Source: Vibrio maerlii
Lineage (GTDB): Bacteria; Pseudomonadota; Gammaproteobacteria; Enterobacterales; Vibrionaceae
Length of the DNA: 64,000 nucleotides
Direction: 5' to 3'
NCBI RefSeq assembly: GCF_003415655.1
Contig: NZ_QRHC01000011.1
Coordinates: 1-64,000, forward strand
The notes under the pieces were generated by a model. It ran no database searches, was not told the DNA's origin, and saw only the letters and a program-made list of their open reading frames with translations. Shown here in pieces: positions 1-8,336 of this stretch. A program made the translations under genes and the position numbers. The stretch's first letter is position 1. The number at the start of each line of letters is the position of its first letter.

Positions 1-160
1 GAGCTAGAGAGCTAGAGAGCTAGAGAGCTAGAGAGCTAGAGAGCTAGAGAGCTAGAGAGCTAGAGAGCTAGAGAGCTAGAGAGCTAGAGAGCTAGAGAGC
101 TAGAGAGCTAGAGAGCTAGAGAGCTAGAGAGCTAGAGAGCTAGAGAGCTAGAGAGCTAGA
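1..160. repeat. Tandem array of an 8-bp unit (GAGCTAGA), 20 perfect copies
   Basis: Twenty uninterrupted, identical copies of GAGCTAGA fill the first 160 bases, and the array runs off the left edge, so its true length is unknown. Because 8 is not a multiple of 3, every reading frame on either strand passes through a TAG stop every 24 bases, so the array cannot encode a protein. Each unit holds overlapping AGCT and CTAG palindromes. It lies downstream of the eno terminator and ends abruptly at ATTTTGGCGG. It could be a simple-sequence (slippage) array. The edge may also be a contig end, since assemblies often break in such repeats. Confidence 0.97.
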
Positions 161-262
161 ATTTTGGCGGTTTGACCTTTGGTGTCAACCCTTTTTCGAC
201 CTTGGAGCCCACGGTCTAGATATCTAGTCTTCTACAAGCGCAGCGTTCTAGTTATCTATAAA
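161..262. other. Intergenic stretch with CTAG palindromes
   Basis: I see no gene between the tandem array and the eno terminator. The segment carries a perfect 12-bp palindrome CTAGATATCTAG (216-227) and a related half, CTAGTTATCTA (248-258), on either side of CTTCTACAAGCGCAGCG-like sequence. It shares the CTAG core with the neighbouring array. It may be a dispersed intergenic repeat of the genus, but that cannot be tested from one copy. Confidence 0.45.
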
Positions 263-263
263 G

Positions 264-293
264 AAAAAAATGCCCCGCAGAAGCGAGGCATTT
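264..293 (-). terminator. Rho-independent terminator of eno
   Basis: Read on the minus strand, AAATGCCTCGC pairs with GCGGGGCATTT around a short loop and is followed by a run of seven T. It lies about 30 bases beyond the eno stop codon and closes the pyrG-eno unit. Confidence 0.9.
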
Positions 294-324
294 AAAGCGT
301 AAGTTAAACTTATTCAGCTAAGAA

Positions 325-1626
<1,302 letters not shown>

Positions 1627-1704
1627 TGATGTTTCCTCTCGTTCAAATATAAATGTCGAAATTAAATGGGCAGCAGCAAACCTTCGCAGCCGCCCGTATC
1701 CTTT

Positions 1705-3345
1705 TTACTTTTCAAATTCGCCGCGTGAATTTTGACCCGCAGCTTTCACGAAACCTGCAAACAATGGGTGACCATCACGAGGCGTTGATGTGAATTCTGG
1801 GTGGAATTGAGCTGCAACAAACCATGGGTGGTCTGTATTTTCAATCATTTCCACTAGCTTCTTATCCGCAGACAGGCCAGAAACTTTTAGGCCCGCTTTT
1901 TCGATTTGCGGACGAAGTACGTTGTTTACTTCGTAACGGTGACGGTGACGTTCGTGAATCGTCGCGCTACCGTACAGTTCACGCGCCTTAGTACCTTTTT
2001 CTAGGTGACATAGCTGTGAACCAAGACGCATAGTACCACCAAGGTCAGAGGTTGCGGTACGTTCTTCAACTTTACCTTCGCCATCAACCCACTCTGTGAT
2101 CAAGCCTACCACAGGGTACTTGGTCTCTTTGTTAAATTCTGTTGAATGCGCACCTTCCATACCCGCAACGTTACGTGCGTATTCGATCAGTGCAACTTGC
2201 ATACCTAGACAGATGCCAAGATAAGGAACTTTGTTCTCTCGCGCGAATTTCGCTGCTGCGATCTTACCTTCAACACCACGGTCACCGAAGCCACCAGGAA
2301 CTAGGATAGCATCAAGACCCGCTAGGGCTTCTTCGCCTTTCGCTTCTACGTCTTGAGAGTCTACGTATTTAATGTTTACGTTTAGACGGTTTTTCAAGCC
2401 TGCGTGCTTAAGTGCTTCGTTTACTGATTTGTAAGCATCTGGAAGTTCGATGTACTTACCAACCATACCGATAGTCACTTCACCCGTTGGGTTAGCTTCT
2501 TCGTAGATTACTTGTTCCCACTCAGATAGATCAGCTTCTGGAGCATTGATACCAAAGCGAGTACAAACAAGGTCATCTAGGCCTTGAGACTTGATTAGTT
2601 GAGGGATCTTGTAGATTGAATCTACGTCCTTCATTGAGATAACTGCTTTTTCTGAAACGTTACAGAATAGGGCAATCTTCTTACGTTCGTTCGCTGGGAT
2701 CATACGATCTGAACGACAAACTAGAATATCTGGCTGGATACCGATAGACAGTAGCTCTTTAACAGAGTGCTGAGTCGGTTTCGTTTTCACTTCACCCGCA
2801 GCTGCTAGGTAAGGAACTAACGTTAGGTGCATGAACATCGCACGCTCGCGACCTAGTTCTACAGCAAGCTGACGAATCGCTTCCATGAATGGTAGTGATT
2901 CGATATCACCAACAGTACCACCAACTTCTACGATTGCTACATCGTGACCTTCAGAGCCAGCGATTACGCGGTCTTTGATCGAGTTAGTAATATGAGGAAT
3001 TACCTGAATCGTTGCACCTAGGTAATCACCGCGACGCTCCTTCGCTAGAACGTCTGAATAAACACGACCTGCAGTGAAGTTGTTACGCTTAGTCATCTTG
3101 GTGCGAATGAATCGCTCGTAGTGACCAAGGTCAAGGTCAGTTTCAGCGCCATCTTCCGTGACGAACACTTCACCATGTTGAGTTGGGCTCATTGTGCCTG
3201 GGTCAACGTTGATGTAAGGGTCAAGCTTCATCATAGTCACTTTAAGACCACGAGCTTCTAAAATAGCCGCAAGAGATGCTGCTGCAATACCTTTACCTAG
3301 AGAGGATACAACCCCGCCAGTAACAAAAATGTAATTTGTCGTCAT
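1705..3345 (-). CDS. pyrG: CTP synthase (glutamine-hydrolysing)
   Basis: Aminates UTP to CTP with glutamine as nitrogen donor, the last step of de novo CTP synthesis. The 546 residues give the two expected halves. The first is an N-terminal synthetase domain with the P-loop-like GGVVSSLGKGIAAAS near residues 10-25. The second is a C-terminal class I glutaminase with the nucleophile motif GICLGMQ near residue 380 and the FHPEF motif near 515. It is the first gene of pyrG-eno, with mazG upstream on the same strand. A promoter with an adjacent CRP-like site lies in the 159-base gap upstream (separate entries), so it can probably be transcribed independently of mazG. Confidence 0.99.
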   Translation of the reverse strand: MTTNYIFVTGGVVSSLGKGIAAASLAAILEARGLKVTMMKLDPYINVDPGTMSPTQHGEVFVTEDGAETDLDLGHYERFIRTKMTKRNNFTAGRVYSDVLAKERRGDYLGATIQVIPHITNSIKDRVIAGSEGHDVAIVEVGGTVGDIESLPFMEAIRQLAVELGRERAMFMHLTLVPYLAAAGEVKTKPTQHSVKELLSIGIQPDILVCRSDRMIPANERKKIALFCNVSEKAVISMKDVDSIYKIPQLIKSQGLDDLVCTRFGINAPEADLSEWEQVIYEEANPTGEVTIGMVGKYIELPDAYKSVNEALKHAGLKNRLNVNIKYVDSQDVEAKGEEALAGLDAILVPGGFGDRGVEGKIAAAKFARENKVPYLGICLGMQVALIEYARNVAGMEGAHSTEFNKETKYPVVGLITEWVDGEGKVEERTATSDLGGTMRLGSQLCHLEKGTKARELYGSATIHERHRHRYEVNNVLRPQIEKAGLKVSGLSADKKLVEMIENTDHPWFVAAQFHPEFTSTPRDGHPLFAGFVKAAGQNSRGEFEK

Positions 3346-3400
3346 GTTTAACCTGAAATTGGTTGAATGAGGGAAATGGAATTCTTCTGGACGGGACGAA

Positions 3401-3429
3401 AATATACCAGAAGACCCTTAACGCCACAA
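3401..3429 (-). promoter_or_regulatory. Candidate sigma-70 promoter of pyrG
   Basis: On the minus strand, TTGTGG (3424-3429) and TATATT (3401-3406) are separated by 17 bases. The predicted start is about 50 bases before the pyrG ATG. The -10 is good and the -35 is moderate, which would fit an activated promoter. This is inference from sequence only. Confidence 0.5.
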
Positions 3430-3445
3430 CGTGAAATCTATCACA
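3430..3445 (-). promoter_or_regulatory. Candidate CRP (cAMP receptor protein) site upstream of pyrG
   Basis: The minus strand reads TGTGATAGATTTCACG, which fits TGTGA-N6-TCACA with one mismatch in the half-sites. It abuts the -35 element, placing its centre roughly 42 bases before the predicted start, the class II activator position. No binding evidence can be given here. Confidence 0.45.
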
Positions 3446-3504
3446 CTGCAATTTTTTATTTTTTGCTTCAAATCAAAGTCGGCTGCCTAACTAAGCACCA
3501 GTTT

Positions 3505-4311
3505 TTAACTCGTCTCGGTTCTTTCTTCCCTTTTAACCTCATCCCACATTACGTCCAACTCGTCCAAAGTAAAATCTTGAAGTTGTTTTCCTTGAGCAAA
3601 CACTTTCCCCTCTACCCCCTTGAATCGACGGATAAATTTAAGGTTTGCTTTTGACAAAGCCACATCCGGATTTGTATCGAGATGGCGTGCAAAATTCACC
3701 ACTGCAAATAGCAAATCCCCTAACTCAAGTTCTATTTTCTCTTGGTCAGGCGTAACTTGTAAGGCCTCTTCCATTACCTCTTCTATCTCTTCTTGCACTT
3801 TTTCGACCACGGGTCCTAGCGTGTCCCAATCAAAACCAAACTTGGCACACTTCTTCTGGATCTTTGTGGCACGAGAAAGAGCGGGTAGAGAATTTGGTAT
3901 TGAGTCTAGAATACTTTCTTCTTTTTTGCCTAATTCGGCTTTCTCTTTTTGTTTCTCCGCTTCCCAGTTGACATTGATGGCGGCTTCATCCTCAAACTCA
4001 ATATTTGAGAATACATGTGGGTGACGACGAGTCAGCTTTTCATTGACTGTCTCTACCACATCAGAAAAATCAAACAGCCCCTGCTCTTTCGCCATCTGGC
4101 TATAAAAAATCACTTGGAATAACAAATCGCCTAATTCTTCTTGAAGATTCGACCAATCGCGATTTTGGATCGCATCCACCACCTCGTAAGTCTCTTCAAT
4201 AGTGTGCGGCACAATAGTGTCGAAGGTCTGCTTGATATCCCAAGGGCAACCAGCCTGAGGGTCGCGTAGGGTTGCCATAATTTGTTCAAGTTGCTCGATT
4301 GGGTGGCTCAT
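3505..4311 (-). CDS. mazG: Nucleoside triphosphate pyrophosphohydrolase MazG
   Basis: Hydrolyses nucleoside triphosphates to monophosphates and pyrophosphate. In E. coli it is linked to removal of aberrant nucleotides and to lowering ppGpp. At 268 residues it has the two-domain form: an N-terminal MazG repeat (about 1-120) opening with the MATLRDPQAGCPWDIKQT signature and an EExxE-type cluster EELGDLLFQ, and a second repeat with ELELGDLLFAVVN (about 195-207). It lies downstream of relA on the same strand, as in E. coli, but a strong hairpin terminator separates them, so coupling to relA may be partial. No mazEF toxin-antitoxin genes lie between relA and mazG. Confidence 0.97.
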   Translation of the reverse strand: MSHPIEQLEQIMATLRDPQAGCPWDIKQTFDTIVPHTIEETYEVVDAIQNRDWSNLQEELGDLLFQVIFYSQMAKEQGLFDFSDVVETVNEKLTRRHPHVFSNIEFEDEAAINVNWEAEKQKEKAELGKKEESILDSIPNSLPALSRATKIQKKCAKFGFDWDTLGPVVEKVQEEIEEVMEEALQVTPDQEKIELELGDLLFAVVNFARHLDTNPDVALSKANLKFIRRFKGVEGKVFAQGKQLQDFTLDELDVMWDEVKREERTETS

Positions 4312-4381
4312 AAGTTAACTTCCAGCTCTGTCGTAGATGGGGAGTACTACTTCTACAAGCAATACTCTCCTAACCCATTAA

Positions 4382-4416
4382 TAAAAATAGAGGTGAGCAG
4401 AAAACTACTCACCTCT
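4382..4416 (-). terminator. Terminator between relA and mazG
   Basis: AGAGGTGAG and CTCACCTCT form a perfect 9-bp stem around a 10-base loop. On the minus strand it is followed by ATTTTTATT. It lies about 40 bases after the relA stop and would terminate or attenuate transcription before mazG. Confidence 0.8.
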
Positions 4417-4457
4417 AATCTATTCATTTATTTCCAATACTTTCACCGAGTAAAAAA

Positions 4458-6677
4458 CTAACCCAGTCTCTTCACTGATAGCACATCTTTGATCTGCTCT
4501 GTTCGAGTAATGATTCGCGCCAGAACCTCGGTATTTGTCAACTCTAAGTCGAAGTCCATGATCGAGACCTGACGCTTATAATCAACACGACTCTTAATCG
4601 CCGTCACATAAACCTTCTCATTCGCCAATAGCGAGGTAATGTCTTTCAGTAGCCCACTGCGCTCCAGCGCTTCAACACGCAACTTCAGAACATACGAGCC
4701 AATAAAGCCACTTCCCCAAACCGTATCAATGATGCGCTCTGCCGCATGGTGACGCAGCTCTTCTAGCTGTTCACAATCAGCACGGTGCACAGAAATACCG
4801 CGACCTTGAGTGATGTAGCCGGCAATCTCATCACCAGGAATTGGCTGACAACAGCGTGCAAGGTGCGTCATCAAGTTATCAACGCCCTCAACCACAATCG
4901 CATCTTTCTTTGGTCGATTTTGAGTCGCTTTATTACTCGACTCTTGCAGCTTCTCAAGCGCAAGTTGATCTTCCTCTTCTGCTGTTGGTTTGTTAACCAA
5001 CGCATTGATGTGGTTAATCACTTGGTTAATACGCAAGTCACCGCTACCCACACCGGCGTATAGTTCATCAGTAGAGTTAACGTTAAAGCGTTTGAGAGAG
5101 TATTGTTCAGCGTCTTTGATTGTTGCGCCGATCTTAGCGAGTTCAGTCTCTAAGATTTCTCGACCAGCCTCGATATTGCCCTCACGACCTTGCTTACGGA
5201 ACCAGGCATTGATCTTGGCACGAGCACGGCCAGAGTGAACAAATCCCAATGAAGGGTTTAGCCAATCTCGTGATGGATTAGGTTCTTTCTGTGTGATGAT
5301 CTCTACCTGATCACCCATTGTTAACTTATGGGTAAACGGAACGATACGACCCGCAACTTTAGCGCCGATACAGCGGTGACCGACCATCGAGTGAATGTGA
5401 TACGCAAAATCGAGTGGTGTCGCTCCCATCGGTAAGTCGACCACATCACCACGTGGCGTAAAGGCATACACTCGATCATCGAATACTTGGCTACGCAGTT
5501 CGTCCAACATCTCACCAGAGTCTGACATCTCTTCCTGCCAGTCGAGCAGCTTACGCAGCCAAGTGATTTTCTCATCGTAGCCACTGCGACTGCCTGAGCC
5601 ACCTTCTTTGTATTTCCAGTGAGCCGCAACACCCAGTTCAGACTCTTCATGCATCTGCTTGGTACGGATCTGGATTTCGATCGTCTTACCTTCAGGACCA
5701 AGAATGACCGTGTGGATAGATTGATAGCCATTCGGCTTTGGGTTAGCAACGTAGTCGTCAAACTCACTAGGCAGATGCTTATACTTAGTATGAACCACGC
5801 CTAAAGCAGCGTAACAGTCTTGCAGCTTGTCTGCGATAATACGTACAGCACGCACATCGAAAAGCTCGTCGAAAGCCAAGCTCTTTTTCTGCATCTTACG
5901 CCAGATAGAATAGATATGTTTGGGACGGCCGCTGACCTCAGCATTGATATTCGATACCTTCATTTCAGAGGTAAGGTCATCAACAAAGTCTTTTATATAT
6001 TGCTCACGAACGATGCGTCGCTCAGAAAGCTGCTTAGCGATCTGTTTATAGGTATCGGGTTGTTGATAACGGAAGGCATAATCTTCCATTTCCCATTTAA
6101 GCTGACCAATACCGAGACGATTAGCGAGTGGTGCATAGATGTTAGCGCATTCTTTCGCTGCAGCTTGGCGTACCTCTTCTGGTGCTTTCTTCACCTCAAC
6201 CAAGTTCGCGATGCGCTCTGCCAGTTTGATAACCACGCAACGGAAATCATCCACCATGGCTAGTAGCATGCGACGTACATTATCAACTTGGGAAGAAGCA
6301 GCGCTGCCCTCAAGTGTCACATTAAGTTGACCCAATGCAGCCATCTCATCGACACCCTCGATCATCTTGGCAATCTCTTTACCATGATTCTCGATAAGCA
6401 GTTCTTTATCGTAATAGCCCGCAGAAACGACAGGGAAAAGTTGTGCGGCAATTAAGGTGGTACGATCCATAGACAGGGTAACGAGAATTTCATTCATTTC
6501 TCGACCACGCCAGAGAAGAAGCTCACCGTCTTCTTTGTCTGCGACCAAGGACGCACACTCTTGGTACACCTTCGTCAGCTTATTGGATGTTTTCGTGTCT
6601 TGTTTAAGCTCAGCAATCCAATGCTCTAACGTAAACTCTTCGCTCTGATTTAAGTGAGCACTTCGTACCGCAACCAT
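4458..6677 (-). CDS. relA: (p)ppGpp synthetase I RelA
   Basis: Ribosome-associated synthetase that makes (p)ppGpp from ATP and GTP/GDP when uncharged tRNA enters the A site. The domain order is the standard one in 739 residues (744 in E. coli): a degenerate N-terminal HD region, without the intact HDxxED hydrolase motif of SpoT; a synthetase domain with NGYQSIHTVILGPEGK and IEIQIRT; a TGS domain starting VYAFTPRGDVVDLP; a zinc-finger-like LARCCQPIPGDEI with VHRADC; and a C-terminal ACT domain. It lies downstream of rlmD on the same strand with a 143-base gap, as in E. coli. The degenerate HD region favours the RelA assignment over SpoT. Confidence 0.98.
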   Translation of the reverse strand: MVAVRSAHLNQSEEFTLEHWIAELKQDTKTSNKLTKVYQECASLVADKEDGELLLWRGREMNEILVTLSMDRTTLIAAQLFPVVSAGYYDKELLIENHGKEIAKMIEGVDEMAALGQLNVTLEGSAASSQVDNVRRMLLAMVDDFRCVVIKLAERIANLVEVKKAPEEVRQAAAKECANIYAPLANRLGIGQLKWEMEDYAFRYQQPDTYKQIAKQLSERRIVREQYIKDFVDDLTSEMKVSNINAEVSGRPKHIYSIWRKMQKKSLAFDELFDVRAVRIIADKLQDCYAALGVVHTKYKHLPSEFDDYVANPKPNGYQSIHTVILGPEGKTIEIQIRTKQMHEESELGVAAHWKYKEGGSGSRSGYDEKITWLRKLLDWQEEMSDSGEMLDELRSQVFDDRVYAFTPRGDVVDLPMGATPLDFAYHIHSMVGHRCIGAKVAGRIVPFTHKLTMGDQVEIITQKEPNPSRDWLNPSLGFVHSGRARAKINAWFRKQGREGNIEAGREILETELAKIGATIKDAEQYSLKRFNVNSTDELYAGVGSGDLRINQVINHINALVNKPTAEEEDQLALEKLQESSNKATQNRPKKDAIVVEGVDNLMTHLARCCQPIPGDEIAGYITQGRGISVHRADCEQLEELRHHAAERIIDTVWGSGFIGSYVLKLRVEALERSGLLKDITSLLANEKVYVTAIKSRVDYKRQVSIMDFDLELTNTEVLARIITRTEQIKDVLSVKRLG

Positions 6678-6766
6678 CTAACTTATCCTAGTTATTCTTA
6701 TTATCCGTAATGTCTCGATAAACGTATGTTACCAAGAGAACTCAGTGAGAGAATCATACCGTGATG

Positions 6767-6786
6767 AAGCCTGCGGTGACAGGCTT
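6767..6786. other. Inverted repeat between rlmD and relA
   Basis: AAGCCTG-CGGTGA-CAGGCTT forms a perfect 7-bp stem. No T-run follows on either strand, so it is not a convincing intrinsic terminator. It could be an RNA-processing or regulatory hairpin in the rlmD-relA gap. Confidence 0.3.
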
Positions 6787-6820
6787 ACCGTATAAAATCT
6801 GCATCAAATTTACATAAAGC

Positions 6821-8155
6821 CTATTTCTTAACAAATAGAGCCATTGATTCTAAATGGCTGGTGTGTGGAAACATGTCCATCATGCCCAGTTTTTTGAGCT
6901 CAAATCCTTGTTCAAGGATGCTTTGACTATCACGTGCTAAGGTTGCAGGGTTGCATGACACATACACGACTTGATCAGCACCTAATTCTGACAACTGATC
7001 CACAATACCGCTTGCTCCCGCTCGTGCAGGATCGAGTAAAATCTTATTGAACTTATCTTTCGCCCACTCTTGATTCACCAATGGAAGCTCTAGGTTGGCT
7101 TGATAAAACTTAGCATTGTCACACTGGTTTGCCTCAGCGTTCTGGCTCGCCTGCTCAACCATAGCATCAATACCCTCAACGCCAACAACAGACTCAACTT
7201 TACTCGCCATTGGAACTGTAAAGTTTCCTACTCCGCAGAATAGGTCTAGCACACGGTCTGTCGCTTTAAGATCCAACCAATCTAATGCTTGAGCCACCAT
7301 TTTCTGGTTCACTTCTTGATTAACTTGGATAAAGTGATTCGGTTGAAACTCGATAGGAAAGCAAGTTTCAGAGTAAGAGCACACCTGCCCAGACACTTGC
7401 TCTAACGTATCGTTGGTTGGCATTAAAAACAGCGCACTTTGGTACTTTTCACACACAGCAAGCAGCGCTTGTTTATCTTTGTTTACCAGAGGTTTGAGAT
7501 GTCTGAGCATGACAATACGCTGTTGACCATCAAAAATAAGCTCTAGATGCCCCAAGTCCGTAGGGTTCTTAAACTGGCTCAAGCAGGCTCTTAGCTCAGG
7601 TAACATCTCATTTAAACGCTCATCCAATACAGGGCAGTTCTCTACATTGACGATCTGCTTACTCTGCTTTTTGCGGAAACCAAACTGAAATTGACGATTC
7701 TTCTTGTCCACAAACAAAGCAACGCGTGCTCGACGACGGTATTTGAGCTCCGGAGATAGAATAGGTGACTCTAATGGTATGCTCTCATGAGCAAATTTCA
7801 CGAACAGTTGACTGAGAGTTTGTGACTTTGACTCTATCTGCTTGTCATGGTTCAGGTGCTGCATGTTACAACCACCGCACTCATTGTAGTGTGGGCAAAA
7901 TGGCTCAACACGATCATTACTTTTCTCAAGCACCTTAATCAAATTAGCACGTGCAAACTTGCTCTTTGATTCAGTCATCTGTGCCACCACTTTTTCTCCG
8001 GGTAATGCACCATCAATGAACACTGGCTTCTTATTTTGAAAGGCGATACCGGCACCTAGGTTGTCCAAACGCTCAATCACTAAGGTTTGATGCTTAGTTT
8101 GAACATTCTTGTTTTTCTTAGGTTGATAAAAGTTAGGGGTGGAATTGCGAGCCAT
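6821..8155 (-). CDS. rlmD: 23S rRNA (uracil(1939)-C(5))-methyltransferase
   Basis: SAM-dependent methyltransferase that makes m5U1939 in 23S rRNA (formerly RumA). The 444 residues contain a TRAM-type RNA-binding domain (about 20-80), four iron-sulfur cysteines (C87, C93, C96 within CPHYNECGGC, and C174 in NVENCPVL), a Rossmann SAM site VLDLFCGVGNFT near residue 285, and the C-terminal catalytic-cysteine motif VYVSCNPATLARD. It is first in the run rlmD-relA, divergent from barA across 181 bases. This rlmD/barA divergence and relA linkage are as in E. coli. Confidence 0.97.
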   Translation of the reverse strand: MARNSTPNFYQPKKNKNVQTKHQTLVIERLDNLGAGIAFQNKKPVFIDGALPGEKVVAQMTESKSKFARANLIKVLEKSNDRVEPFCPHYNECGGCNMQHLNHDKQIESKSQTLSQLFVKFAHESIPLESPILSPELKYRRRARVALFVDKKNRQFQFGFRKKQSKQIVNVENCPVLDERLNEMLPELRACLSQFKNPTDLGHLELIFDGQQRIVMLRHLKPLVNKDKQALLAVCEKYQSALFLMPTNDTLEQVSGQVCSYSETCFPIEFQPNHFIQVNQEVNQKMVAQALDWLDLKATDRVLDLFCGVGNFTVPMASKVESVVGVEGIDAMVEQASQNAEANQCDNAKFYQANLELPLVNQEWAKDKFNKILLDPARAGASGIVDQLSELGADQVVYVSCNPATLARDSQSILEQGFELKKLGMMDMFPHTSHLESMALFVKK

Positions 8156-8336
8156 GCAAATGAGCCTTTAAAGGGAAATTGATTGAGGAATATGACTAAG
8201 TTTATGGTCAGCCCGTGATTATTCGCCACAAAGATTGTCGAACAGAGCTGACTTGATTAAGCTATCACCATTATATAGATAGCGAACTAATCTCGATTGG
8301 TCCTATTTTCCCATATCCAGAACACAATAAACAGAC
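8156..8336. promoter_or_regulatory. Divergent rlmD/barA intergenic region
   Basis: This 181-base gap must hold promoters for both divergent genes. AT-rich promoter-like sequence is present near 8253-8285 (TTGATT and TATAGA-like elements), but I cannot assign a confident -10/-35 pair. The barA ATG lacks an obvious strong ribosome binding site. Confidence 0.3.

Noticed and set aside
1..160. CRISPR array
   Set aside because: The repeat is only 8 bp with no spacers, and there are no cas genes.
3367..3654. 95-residue ORF on the plus strand over the pyrG-mazG gap
   Set aside because: It overlaps the mazG 3' end antisense and the pyrG promoter region, has no recognisable motif and no good ribosome binding site.
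4312..4457. mazEF toxin-antitoxin genes between relA and mazG
   Set aside because: The gap is only 146 bases, mostly a terminator, with no ORF.
5321..5767. 148-residue minus-strand ORF inside relA
   Set aside because: An out-of-frame shadow of the conserved synthetase/TGS coding region.
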